NCBI RefSeq assembly: GCF_000150275.1
Contig: NW_002060946.1
Location: 2,313,454 to 2,377,453, forward strand
DNA: 64,000 bases
From: Trichoplax adhaerens
Lineage: Eukaryota; Placozoa; Uniplacotomia; Trichoplacea; Trichoplacidae
Direction: 5' to 3'
Position numbers and translations under genes: made by a program. Below are positions 38,944 to 50,369 of the stretch, piece by piece; the stretch's first letter is position 1; each line of letters starts with the position of its first letter. Below the pieces are notes generated by a model that saw only the letters and a program-made list of their open reading frames with translations, did not search any database and was not told the origin of the DNA.

Positions 38944-39990
38944 GACCCAGAGTAGCAAGTCAACCACTTGGTATAGCATCACACCACAGAAATAGACAGA
39001 GTAATTACTTTTAAATGGCATAGCCTAGTGATGGCTAGACAAGAGAAGGATTTTAGTTCAATTGCTGGTGATGATTATATAAGATGCTAGTCGAGAATTT
39101 CAGTTATAATTGCTAGTAATGACAGCACAAGATCGATTACCTTTCTATAGTGTAATCTAGTGATGGCTACGCAAGATGCTAGTCAGGAATTCTAGTTCAG
39201 ATTACTAGTGATGACTATACAGAGGCTAGTCGAGAATTCCAAGGAAATTGCTAGTGATGATTGTACAAGATTCTAGTCAAGAATTTTAGTTACAATGGCT
39301 TGAAATGGTCGAATTCCTTCCTGAAAATTATTATTTATATCACTGTTGTCTTGTAAAAGGAAATGTGATGAGATTAATATTAGCAAGTCAACTATTCTAT
39401 GCGAGTATGTCGTCATGTAATGAAAATGGAGGCATTGATTACCTTAAAATATTACCTTAAAATAGAGTAGCCTAGTGATGACTGCACAATGCATATGATG
39501 CTAGAAGAGAATCCTGGCCATGATTGCTACTAATGACTGCACATTTTGCACAAGATGGTAGTAACAATTGCTTGAAGTGATTAATTTTCTATCCTAGAAA
39601 TTATTACATCACTGAAGTATCTTGCAAAAGGAAAAAGTAGTGAGATTTATATTAGCAAATTAATTTTTCTAAATAGAGTCATGCAGCGGAAATTGGGAGA
39701 TTGATTACTTTAAAATGGCGTAGTCTAGCGATGATCACACAAAAAAGCTAGCCAACAACTCTAGTTATAATTGCTAGAAATAGGTAATCTCTACTTTAGA
39801 AATTATTACATCACAGTTATGAGCGTATCTCGTACAAGGAAAATGTGACAAGATTTACTTATATTTGCAATTTGACCCCTTTACATATCATCGCACAACA
39901 GAAGTAGAGACTGATTACTTTTTAAATGGTGTAGTCTAGGGATGACTGACTACAGTACACAGGATGCTAATGAAGATACCAGTACGATTT
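38944..39990. repeat. Higher-order minisatellite with nested ~55-bp units
   Basis: A short unit of the form gctagtgatgact-acaagatgctagtcgagaattctagtt recurs at about 50-60 bp spacing, densest between 39020 and 39300. It is embedded in larger blocks that each carry gaaattattacatcactg, a cttgcaaaaggaaa-gtgagattta-attagcaa segment, and a gattactttaaaatggcgtag segment. Four such blocks begin near 38944, 39310, 39590 and 39785. Confidence 0.75.
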
Positions 39991-40043
39991 CATTGAGCCC
40001 AGGGTGTTTTTGGAAGGGTATAAATAGAGTAGAATCGAGCCAT

Positions 40044-40127
40044 AATGGCATTAAAAGGTTGCAATCAATCAGGCATAATCTTTGGCTTTAAAAGGTTGCA
40101 ATGAATCAAGTATAATCTTTAGCTCTA
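40044..40127. repeat. About 41-bp direct duplication
   Basis: Two adjacent copies of the order ttaaaaggttgcaa, tcaatca/gaatcaa and gtataatcttt-gct lie side by side, differing at a few bases. Confidence 0.7.
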
Positions 40128-41212
40128 CTGTTTACCTATTGAAAGTATATGTACGAAATTACGAATATATTTTATACCTCAATTGAAATTACATTGCCTA
40201 TTTTATTGGATCATTTTTAAACTATGCCTTATTAGCTCTATCTTTCAGTTTCATTTTATATCCATAAGATCAAAGTCTATAACGCTCAGTTATCCATCTC
40301 ATCGGTAATAGTACTTGTATGCTGGAGAACAACTCTATGCTGTACACTAACACAATCGTTTAATCTAGCGTAGTATTAGCAACAAATATTATCGTGATCC
40401 CATGTCCAGGCAACATCATCACCATACTATATAGATGATGGCTTCTAGGCACATCATATAAGTAGCTGGTGAATTATACAGTGCAAATAAAGTGTCAACG
40501 TGAAACTTATATGGAAACGAGGATTATACAATACGCTACTGTAAGCTCTAGTGTCAGTATAGTGTACAATAATATAGAAAAGATTACCCAGAATTCTACA
40601 CTGTCGTATCTTAGCAACGGTAACATCGCTCGGAATATCTTCAAATGAAACTACTACAGCGTTGCGTAGATTTATTACTATCGTAATAGAGAGAACTTGA
40701 AGGGATTTACTGTTGTAGTTGAATATTGTAAGGAATACAGTAAACACATTATCAGCCTTAGAAAACTTTAAACTGAAAGTGACTGCCAACAACATGGAGT
40801 ACGAATAATTCAAAAATCTGTTAATTTTGTGTCTCACAGTATGTACTGTTATACCTTTCAAGACATACAGTAGAATAGAATTAGTTAAGTTTATTTAAAT
40901 CGTTTACTACTGATTCTGTAAAACTAAATTTTCGTATGATATGAGTAACTTTTAAGGATAACTATCGAAATAATATTATTTATCAATTTTTTGAGTAACT
41001 ACGCGTTCTCCAAGGATATTGATATGGTAGAACTACAATATCATTGAATGAATATTAATTTATTATATAGTGCATAGTAAGATTAGCGCTACTGTCTACC
41101 GATATAGATAACAATCAAGAGCAATTAAGTTAATATAAATTGATAACTATTGAGATTTCCTGGCGATTTCAAAATAAATTTTGAAATCTGACATAACTAC
41201 AATAAACTCACA

Positions 41213-42575
41213 ATGACTACTAAAGACACCTTACATGGCCATTGGGTAAGAAAGATTAATTATCCTTTCATATAAACTATAATTTTCAATATCAATATAA
41301 TGTAATAAACACCCATCAAATATGATATGCATTAATTATATTATTTTAATCTAATATTATTACATTTACAGCACCCGCGCAGACATTTTACTAAAATCGC
41401 AGCTAATAATTGGAATGATCGCTTTCGTCATATAGCAAAACCCCCACCACCAGTAAAATTTGCTCAGCGATCGGAGGTAACAACAATTGTTATACCATTG
41501 ATAGAAAAATGTAATGTATTTTTGATCAACTGTTTTAGCGACGTACTTTGTTCTTCTGAAGTATGCTTACTTGTGATGATACTTTCACTCTAGAATAGTA
41601 TCCATTCCGACTGTAATAGCTAGCTAGCCATAGACCCTAGATAAATATTACAGTGATACCTTAGCTTACATTCTAACAACAGATAATTTATGGCCCCGGC
41701 AATGTATGCCTCTTTATCGTTTGATCGAATAAGATATTTTAATTTGATCCAAATAAACCATATTTCTGTTCTAACAAAGTGCACCAATTTCTATGCAATA
41801 AAATTACAAGCTTTTGTTGTAAATACACCACACTTTCGTAATATAACTTGCATGTCTTCCGATCTGAAGTAAGATAGTAAAATAATAAAACTGATATAGA
41901 CTGGCTTACAGTTTATTTAAGTCTTTCACTATTCCACAATAGGAGGTGCGGCAACATCGGTTCTCGTTACACGATAACAGACATACATTTTCCAAGGAAG
42001 GAGCATATTTTGAAACGGTAATGTAACTTAAAACCTGTATAATACTATTTAATAATATTGCCATAAATAAGTACCCATACATAGTAACCCTAACAGTACA
42101 ATCTTTGGTTATTGTATGAAGCTAAGTTTTAATCATTTAGTACTTTAATATTAATCTTGCAATTTCTTTTATTCAGGCATTAGGTAAAAAGAAATCTACT
42201 ACCGGGACTCAGTTTACTTCAACTCGTAATCTAATCAGCTGGCATGGGAATAACACTGATGGTTCTTTACTGTCAACATATCGATCAGCATATCGTAACG
42301 GGACCGAAAATCCAGCATTAGATGTATGCACGCAGTTTATTAAATCTCAAAAGGCCGCAAAATTGAAACCACAAACCCAAACTCAGTCGGATTATTCGTG
42401 CGATCCATCAACGATGGCATTAAATCATCATGCAATCAGTAGACCAACAACTTCATTTCAACCTCAGAAAAGGCGATTAACTAGAAGACCACAGAGTGCA
42501 ATGTCACTTTGCAGGAGAGACACCTCTAATTTATTAAAGTGGGATATCAATTCTGAAAAGTCTCGTGAAACATGA
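41213..42575 (+). CDS. CIMIP7: Ciliary microtubule inner protein, C3orf84/CIMIP7-like
   Basis: Four exons, all in phase 0: 41213-41245, 41372-41476, 41943-42017, 42177-42575. They give 203 residues. The N-terminal half aligns in order with the human C3orf84 protein as I remember it: a GHW start block, an IAKPPPPVKFAQRSE block (human AAKPQPPAVFLQRCQ) and an HRFSLHDNRHTFSKEGAYF block (human HFFSKHDNRTSF), then a G-KKK junction. Proteins of this type sit inside the doublet microtubules of motile cilia. The C-terminal half is basic and low in complexity (RRLTRRPQSAMSLCRRDT) and less conserved. No membrane or signal segment is present. A cilium role is known for the family and inferred here. Confidence 0.7.
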
Positions 42576-43411
42576 CAAAAATGCTACAATATCAAAGTTT
42601 TACATTTAAATGATTGCTTAAATTAACCAAATATCTAGCCTATAAACTATAACAGTTTTGACAATCTGATTTTGTTTGACTTTGAGAAATTATAATTAGA
42701 AACAATAAGTTAATCTTACAAGACTATGCAATTTTACGACATAAGTATATTGCTTTCTTCTTGTACTGTATATACTCGTATACGTATATATATATATATA
42801 TATATATATATGTTACTGAAATCTCTAAGCCATACCGTAATTCAAATTTCTATTCTAAATAATGGTATATGTCACTGACTTTCGGCTTGTGGTCATCAAA
42901 AATTGTTATGACCACTTTCATTTGAATTTTAGAAAAAAGGTATTTCATTAGTAGGGATTATCAATATCAGGTCATTTAAACATGATAAATACCTATGCAT
43001 ATCTCTATTTCAAAGGTTATATCTGATATAATAGTAATAATTACAAGCAGGTGTCTGTTTAACATTTACATCCGCCTATCTATATAGTAAGTTCGAATAT
43101 CCTACAATCGTCGACTATAGCAAATCTGTCCAAATTCAGCGCAATTAACTCAAATACTGAAAATAAATACATTGTCCAATCATAATTTATTTAAAAAATT
43201 TAACCTAAGCCTCAATAAGCATATTAGTTATTAAGTAGCAATCACATGGATGACTCTCTTGCAAAAACAGATCTTAATATATTGATCAATAAAGCCAAAC
43301 AGAATAAAGCTAACAGTAGTTTATAATCACAAAGTAAAATAACTGAGTTTAGGGTTTGACAAATCATCTAAAGTTACTAGTAATCTATTTACAGCATTAC
43401 TCAATAGCAAA
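42576..43411. other. Intergenic between convergent genes
   Basis: This is the shared 3' flank of the ciliary gene (+) and HAAO (-). It contains the TA microsatellite at 42785-42811. No coding exon was seen. Confidence 0.5.
42785..42811. repeat. (TA)n microsatellite
   Basis: An uninterrupted run of alternating t and a of about 27 bases, flanked by tatactcgtatacg. Confidence 0.95.
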
Positions 43412-45359
43412 TTAACATTTAGGCTTTAACATAACAGTCAAAGCGATGGTATTTTTACCTATGACTAGTGTATAGCTTTGTCCGGCAGCGATTAGACGAA
43501 CATCATTTTCCTTCATTGCCATCGTCAAATTTGCGGTTGTTAAGGTAGCATGTGATCCTGTATCCATTAATGATATCATCGTCAAAGTAATTTCATAAGT
43601 AAATACTATAATCTTTAACATTTAAATTGCTATTTCAGTACATTTTACAAGGACATGGACTTTAAAATAAATAACTTAAAAGCGCTGTAGTTCAGTTACC
43701 TTCGTAAATCCAAATCCATATTTCTTCGCTACTACTACCACATTTGACAGTGCAATTTGTAGCTATACGCAACTGGCATTCTGTTTCACTGAACAACATT
43801 AGCTCATTCTGCTTATTTACAGTATTGCGGTTATTATCAATCCATTCTTTAAGTGAAAAAGGTTCCTTCACTGTAGTTTCTTCATCTGGGTGAAAAACTG
43901 GATCCTGTATTATCGAATCTATATTTGTAATTGTTCCGTAATAATAAACATAACATTCAAGATATTGAATCGATACCAAAATTGGATTAAAAAAATTAGA
44001 ATACTCGTATTAAGGCGATGCAGTTCTCTTACTATAAGCACCCATCACTAACCGGAAATGTGCTGCTCTAATACTTAAATCTACGGCCTAAGCTTATGTA
44101 ATAAGCCCTACACCATAGTTAATTCTCTAACTTATACAGTATGCAAATGCCACCACAAAATACAGTAGATGCTTACTCCATCCTTGATCTGGATGATATT
44201 TATTACAGGAGATTTGGTATAAAATTTGTGTGCAGCAATGCCTACAGGTATGGTACGCAAGAGATTTTTGCTTTCTACAGTACATAAGATAGAGGTTAAA
44301 AGAAGATCCTTCGACCTCTCTATCAAGGTACAAATTCCTATCATGCAAAGTATGCATTCGATGTTTACAGAAAAATGTTGTAGGTCAAGATTTTACGATT
44401 GCTTTACAAAATAAATCAATACACACTCTTTCCAGGTTTTCCAGTTTTGTATTCTTCTGATGCAAAGTATTCCTTAATTATTGGAGCTAACTGACAGCCA
44501 AGATCTTCACAATGAAACCATCTTTCGTATAGAATATTGTTATGCGAGTTACCATCCTCACAGTAATATCGTAAACAATCCATTTCATGCATACGTCGTT
44601 CGCGTTCAATAACAAGGCCAACAGTACTTTCAAGTCGTTGTGGTGAATGAGGAATCTTGCGAGGTAGTAAGAATATCTGACCTTCCTTTATGGGAATAGA
44701 TTTGAACTTACCTTTCTCTATAATGTTCAAACACATGTCTCCTGCAGTAATTAAAGTAAAATGTAAGTGCAGTATGAGCGATTTTCACCAATATTTATAA
44801 TAAAAGCAATACAGTACATTATCATTTAAGCACAATAGATTACACGATTTGGTTTAGTTGATCAGCTTTGCACTCTATAAGCTCTGCACAAATTTGATTA
44901 AGCCTATCTACATGAACTTTTGCTGTATGATGTAGGAAAATATTTGTCTAGCTACACCTATGATTGATGGAAATTAGTACATAGCAATCAAAGTGTACAG
45001 TAGCATAGAGCTGATCAATTCAATCACGTACTGCATCAAGTTTAAGTTTAATAACGCAAAATACTACTGCATTCTGTGCACTTGTAACAGTCATACCAAG
45101 TTCTTAGTATTGTAATCAAGCAAGTCAATCAAATTTTAACACAGTAACTATAAAATGGCGTGCAGACATTGCTACCTCGAATCATGTAGAATAGCTCTTC
45201 GCCTTCTTCAAGATGGTAATCTTTTCGGTTATTTGGTCCACCCACAAACATAATCTTGAGTTGACCGGCACCGAACAACAATTTATTACAGACAGGAGGC
45301 TTAAACGAGGATTCATTCTCATCTATCCACTTTGTAAGAGCAATGGTTTGGCCGGCCAT
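43412..45359 (-). CDS. HAAO: 3-hydroxyanthranilate 3,4-dioxygenase
   Basis: Four exons join in phase: 45176-45359, 44427-44741, 43700-43918, 43412-43557. They give 287 residues (human 286). The enzyme is a cytosolic, iron-dependent cupin. It opens the ring of 3-hydroxyanthranilate to 2-amino-3-carboxymuconate semialdehyde, the precursor of quinolinate and NAD in the kynurenine pathway. Matches include PPVCNKLLFG, MFVGGPNNRKDYHLEEGEE and FLLPRKIPHSPQR. Iron ligands are H49, E55 and H93 (human H47, E53, H91), and the substrate arginines R45 and R97 are kept. The second cupin half is present but more diverged. It lacks the rubredoxin-like C-terminal iron site of bacterial forms, as expected for the animal type. 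Confidence 0.96.
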
Positions 45360-45434
45360 ACTCTATTTTTTAAAATGGAAAAAAATTTTCCAGACTGAAG
45401 TATGGAACAACTTTTTACTACAGTTAATGTGTAT

Positions 45435-45550
45435 GGTACAGCGTTCACTACGGTATTTGAATACTGTACACTACTGTATTGTACAAGTGGGTCCGTAGTG
45501 TACAGTACTGTATAGTACGGTATACTATACAGGGTACCCTGTACAGTATA
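45435..45550. repeat. GTAC-rich palindromic cluster
   Basis: The stretch is filled with tac/gta words such as gtgtacagtactgtatagta and ctgtacagta, many self-complementary, plus the palindrome agggtaccct. It resembles the cluster upstream of MCM10. Confidence 0.75.
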
Positions 45551-45781
45551 AGAGTTAATAAACAACTGATATTATGTTCCCTAAAATATCAACATTTCAT
45601 CGCTAGTAAGGCAGAATGACTACATTAGCAGCCATTTTTACTTGTCATATATTAGATCACTGTTAATACAGAGAGTTGGTTTTCCATATCTATGACTGTT
45701 ACTACTGTATAAATACTTTTCGATTAATATTGTTATATTATATGACAGTTAATCAACACAGTACTGATATTACGTTTAATA

Positions 45782-46362
45782 GAATACCAGCAGCATTTCA
45801 TAACTAGTAAAATTGAAGTAGCAATGATTACTGTATGATGATAATTACATATGATTGCTGTTGTCAACTTTACTGATGTACTCGATGCATTATCATGTTC
45901 AGTTCTTGCTGAGAATAGACAACTGTTAAGATTTAAACTTTATTCAGCATCTCTTGATGGTTATCTATACTTCTTCATGTTTACCCTGAGTAGAACAGAT
46001 GCATTTCTGCATCCGAACCTCCTCTTACAATGAAATAGGACATTATAGGCATGCTATATGTAGAGTGCAATCCCTGAATACCAGCATTTCATAACTAGTA
46101 AAATTGAAGTAGCAATCATTACTGTATTATGATTATGACTTATGATTGCTGTTGTCAACATTGCTGATATACTCGATGCATTATCATGTTCAGTCCTTGC
46201 TGAGAATAGACAACTGTTAAGATTTTAACTTTACTCAGCATCTCTTGATGGTTATTTATACTGCTTCATGTTTACCCTGAGTAGAACAGACTGCATCCGA
46301 GCCTTTTCTCACAATGAAACAGGACATTATAGACATTCTACTGCATATGTAGAGTGCAATCC
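45782..46362. repeat. About 290-bp direct duplication
   Basis: Copies at about 45782-46073 and 46076-46362 both begin gaataccag and end gagtgcaatcc. They stay near-identical across their length (for example the shared block gatgcattatcatgttcagt), with a few small deletions in the second copy. Open frames across them are by-products of the repeat. Confidence 0.9.
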
Positions 46363-46721
46363 TAATATGATGAGCCAGATCCGTTATAGTTATTGAGGTA
46401 GCAAGATGGACAGGATTGGACCAATGACGAACTGTCATAACTGGAATCACGTATAGACGTACAGACGTACAGACGGTAGCGAATTTCTTTCACAAGTCTA
46501 CAGTGTGTACAGCCTCACGGACTACAAGTGTCCTGTAGAGTACGTCTCTCTCTCGGTAATAATTAACGGGTGTTTTAGTAGTTCCTGATGGGCTGATTGC
46601 GTACACTCATACTATTTTAGGATGTAGCCATGGACTCATAGTCTTTTAAGAGGGTACAGCAGTCCGGCCATCCACCTCCCTGACCACTTTCAGGAGGAAG
46701 AGGAAACGGTTGCAACTTAGC

Positions 46722-47924
46722 ATGGCTGCGTCCTCATCACTTAACGCGATGCGGTTATGGTTGGATAGAAATATTCTCACAAAGAGTATGGAAATCAAAT
46801 CTGTTTTATTAATGCATTGTACTGCTATTAATAAGAATGATGCATGTTATTAATCTCCTTATTCTACAATGCAACTACTTTAGTATGGTATCGTGGTAAA
46901 TATACGACTGCTACCAATAGACTTGTGCAACGTTTTAAAGCAGAGCCAAAGTTGATCAAAGCCAACAGAAATGAACGGTAGCTAGACATACAATAACCAA
47001 TTTTATTATCTTTCAATCAATATGAATAATTATTTAGAATCGACTGATTTCTATGTCATCTTTTTTTTTTAGCTATCAGGCTATAACTTCCGATGGTAGA
47101 ATATTTGTTTGCTATCATCCTGATAAGAAATTTCCTATTGAATATACTAAGGTAAACGGACGCCTCCAGCTGGTTGATAATCTGGTTGAACTAATCTCTT
47201 CAGATACATTATTTTCTATAAATGAATTACTTTGGTTCCTTAAATTAGTCACTTCAAAAACTGAACGACCCATGGGAGAATATGAACGATACTATGACGA
47301 AGGCTCAGGTATGTTTCGTAACTTGAAGAGGATTTAATGCCTACGTTTAGAACATGCTTGCATTGATGTTCTGCTAAAGTATTTGTTAGTATACTAGAAT
47401 CCGTCACATTGTAATACCTGATAACGTATGAGTGCTTTTTAATATCCCTACGCTTGCTATAGATCCAGGAATCACTGCGACTTAAAGCTGATGAACCGGG
47501 AATTTGGGGGAGTAAATTGCTTGGCCGATTGTTTAATATTAAACCATCCGCGGTCAGGTAGGTCATTGAATCACCTTAAACGATAGGATTAATTATAAAT
47601 CCAATAGAACTGATTTTAAGTTGATTTAAGTTTATTATGCGAAAATATTCACAACTTTAGGGAACATGTTCGATTAACCAAAGAACAAAGGAAAACTCTA
47701 GAACAAGAAAATAAAGCCTTAAAATTTTTTCGCCCACATAAGAGGAGATTGTACAGAAGGTTGCTGCATCTAGTAAGCCAATGCAAATTTTTATACGACA
47801 GAATAGCAAATAAGTTTGCAATATCTTATAGCTAAATCGATATATTTACGTTTTGTAAATTTAGCACCGGCGTAAACGATTAGAAGAGGAAGCTGAAAAA
47901 TTGAAATTTACGGGTCAACAATAA
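46722..47924 (+). CDS. MRPL42: Mitochondrial ribosomal protein mL42-like, with extra helical C-terminal region
   Basis: Exons 46722-46785, 46884-46977 and 47073-47308 join in phase. They start with an amphipathic, presequence-like N-terminus (MAASSSLNAMRLWLDRNI) and then carry the mL42 signature AITSDGRIFVCYHP plus EYTK, matching the human TSDGR..VCYHP block. mL42 belongs to the large mitochondrial ribosomal subunit. Further exons at 47463-47557, 47661-47772 and 47865-47924 join each other in phase and encode a basic helical region (ESLRLKADEPGIWGSKLLGR ... FFRPHKRRLYRRLL) ending at the stop at 47922-47924. The two blocks do not join directly (phase 1 into phase 0). A 38-nt exon at 47351-47388 would restore the frame, giving about 232 residues against 142 in human mL42. 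Alternatively, the first part ends at 47337 and the helical block belongs to another transcript. Confidence 0.65.
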
Positions 47925-50369
47925 ATTCTATATATGATTAATACAGTACTTGCATCACATATCCAAAAGCACTTAAGCCTGTTATAAAACTACCGTAAAT
48001 CTATTTATTATCCTGAATCATTCAAGATAATCCTGTTAAATGATAGTACGCAAGTAGTGAATCACTGTTTGCTTATTCAAAGTCGGAGAATTACAATTTG
48101 AATGTTAGTTCTAAAACTGTATTATTGTACCATTCTTATTATTTAAGCTAGAAAATTACCAATATGCTGCTTTGTTTCCAGAATCGAAATTTAACCTTGT
48201 TAAAAAAACGGCCGAGTACGTGAAATAGTACACTTTCTACTTGCAAATAATAGAAACTGTAACAACGCCAAGATATATCTATCTTCTAATGTCAAGAAAA
48301 ATACATTATTTTCAATCTTATCAAATTCATTGTGGAAATTTTCAATCTCTGCGTGTATCATTAATAATAAGATCGTATCATAGCGTATGCAGCCTTTAAG
48401 TATCTCTAATCCTGCCTTGCACCGAGAAAATTGTTAGCTTTGCAATACAGTTCATGAAGTGTAAGATCCCTGTTTCGGTTCATAGCGAAGGAAAAAAGAT
48501 TTTCACCTTATCCATTTAGTGTACTAAACAAAAGCTTATTGCATAGAGGTATGCATGTGCAGCTACTCATATATCTTAGTTTGTTGTATGAGTTGTAGGT
48601 ACTACTTCATGTAACGAGGAGCAGGTGTTAATTTAAATACCTAGTATAAAATATCCTGCGTATGAGATATCAATTTTGCCATTTATGACCAGCTGAAATT
48701 CGTAGTTCAATTAGGACCACTCATGCAAGAAATGGGGGAAGTAAAGTAATTTTATTCAATTGATACCATAATAAGATTCAACGTTTATTATACTATACTT
48801 TCACAAAGGGTAGTGGTCTTAATTGACACAAATCAGTGTAAGATCAAGATCTAAGCGCAAAGATAGACTACTGAGGTATATTCTAATCCAGCAACAGGTT
48901 AGAGGATAAACTATGTGCAAGCTCATAATACGAAGTTTTCCCGGATTTGTAGTACTTATTAATAACCAGCATTTACGTATATAGCGCAATAACTTATCGG
49001 TAGTCAATCTATGTTGTATAGTTGCAAACGGCTGCTACCGTCGTGAGTTATAATAGCAAGGGCTTTGTACGCGAGGGTGCTTAGTGCTCACTCTTGCTTA
49101 CTGAGCATTTGTTCGTACATTGAGATAAAAGGAAATTTCCCTTTACTTCCAGGGTTGGGTACGCTGTATCTTGGACTACTAGTTTAGATGCACCTAGTAC
49201 CCGTATGTCTGTAGGAGCTCTTTGCTTAGTTTATTCATTGAGCTGTCTTCAGCGCTGCATCCAATGACTTATTATTCAGTCAGTCATTGCAACTTTTCAG
49301 TCCTTTTACTCATCGAGGTAAAAGGAAATTTTTCATTTCACTTCTAGGGTTGGGTATGCTGTATCATGGACTTCTGCTTTAGATGCACTTAGTAGTCCAT
49401 GGCTGTAGGAGCTCTGCTTGGTTCATTCATAGAGCTGCCTTCGCACCGCCTGCAGTGAGTTATTATCCACGCAATCATTGCAGCTTTCACTTCTTTTACT
49501 GTAGACATATGGAGAAAGCTTTACTACGATTAAGCACATCGAGGTAAAAGAGAATTTTTCACTTCATTTCTAGGGTAAAGTACGTATGTTGTATCAATGC
49601 ATGGACTACTACTTCAGATGCACCTAGTAGTCAATGGCTGTAGGCGGTTTACTTGGTTTGCGCGTGGAGCTGCCTTCACCACCGTCTACTATGAGTTATT
49701 ATCCACGCAATTATTACAACTTTCAGTCCTTTTACTGTGGATATATAGAGAAAGCTTACTGCGATTAAGCACATCGAGATAAAAGGAAATTTTTCCCTTT
49801 GAATCATAGCCTACTACTGCCAATGCACTTAGTCGTCCATGGCTGTAGGATCTCTTTTACAGGCTAAAAAAGAAGGGAGCTCATCCAATCCAGCAGGATA
49901 GCGATCGGACGGACTGAACACTAGACGAAGCCGGTGTAACTAAGTAACAATTGTATACGACCCACTGTACGAGCCCATTGTGCTGTTGCCATTGTTACCA
50001 CATCTCCTAACAACAAATGACGCCTGTGTAAATCAAAACCATCCTTAATCTCCCATGTAATAGTCATCAAGATCTACTGACATAATCGATGATCTTAAAA
50101 GTTGATTCCATTAATAATTGTTAAGAGAAATAGAAGAGAGTCATCGTTGAACGAATTTGTAATCGTGATGATTGTACCGGTAGATACAAGCTGCCACCGT
50201 GAACAAGTTTATCAGTAGGATCTTGTCTGCTGGTATTTATCCCATGACGTCTGTACAAGATCGGACCTATCAATAATAATAATCATATCTCAAGATAATC
50301 ATCATAGAAACAGCTACTTTTGGAATTTTCTAAAGGCTTTCACTTATACTGTGGTAGAGATCGATTAAA
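47925..50369. other. Intergenic, repeat-rich, no gene seen
   Basis: No coding exon is supported. The middle is occupied by the tandem repeat at 49115-49860. The last few hundred bases should contain the promoter of the FAM194 gene. Confidence 0.5.
49115..49860. repeat. About 200-225-bp tandem repeat, three full copies and one partial
   Basis: Each unit runs gaggtaaaaggaaatttttc, tctagggttgggta, gatgcacctagtagtc, atggctgtagga, gagctgccttc, gagttattatccacgcaa and cagtccttttact. Units begin near 49118, 49315, 49538 and 49767; the last is truncated. The later copies add a catatggagaaagctt-ctacgattaagca segment that the first lacks. Confidence 0.85.

Larger units (their letters stand above)
38745..41212. 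other. Repeat-rich intergenic stretch, no gene seen
   Basis: The first 1.25 kb is the nested minisatellite described separately, followed by a short tandem duplication at 40044-40127. The rest includes an open minus-strand frame at 40454-40861 that lacks domain features and is not called as a gene. The promoter of the ciliary gene should lie just upstream of 41213. Confidence 0.5.
45360..46721. promoter_or_regulatory. Divergent upstream region of HAAO and the mL42-like gene
   Basis: HAAO (-) and the mL42-like gene (+) point away from each other across 1.36 kb. The gap holds a GTAC-rich cluster at 45435-45550 on the HAAO side and a roughly 290-bp direct duplication in the middle. A short gacgtaca repeat (gacgtacagacgtacagac) lies near 46456. 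Promoter activity is inferred from gene orientation alone. Confidence 0.5.

Noticed and set aside
40454-40861. 135-codon minus-strand open frame
   Set aside because: No domain, no splice partners and no compositional sign of coding. A frame of this length is roughly expected once by chance in 64 kb of this AT content.
45851-46033. Open frame in the 290-bp duplication
   Set aside because: The second copy of the duplication does not keep the frame, so there is no coding constraint.
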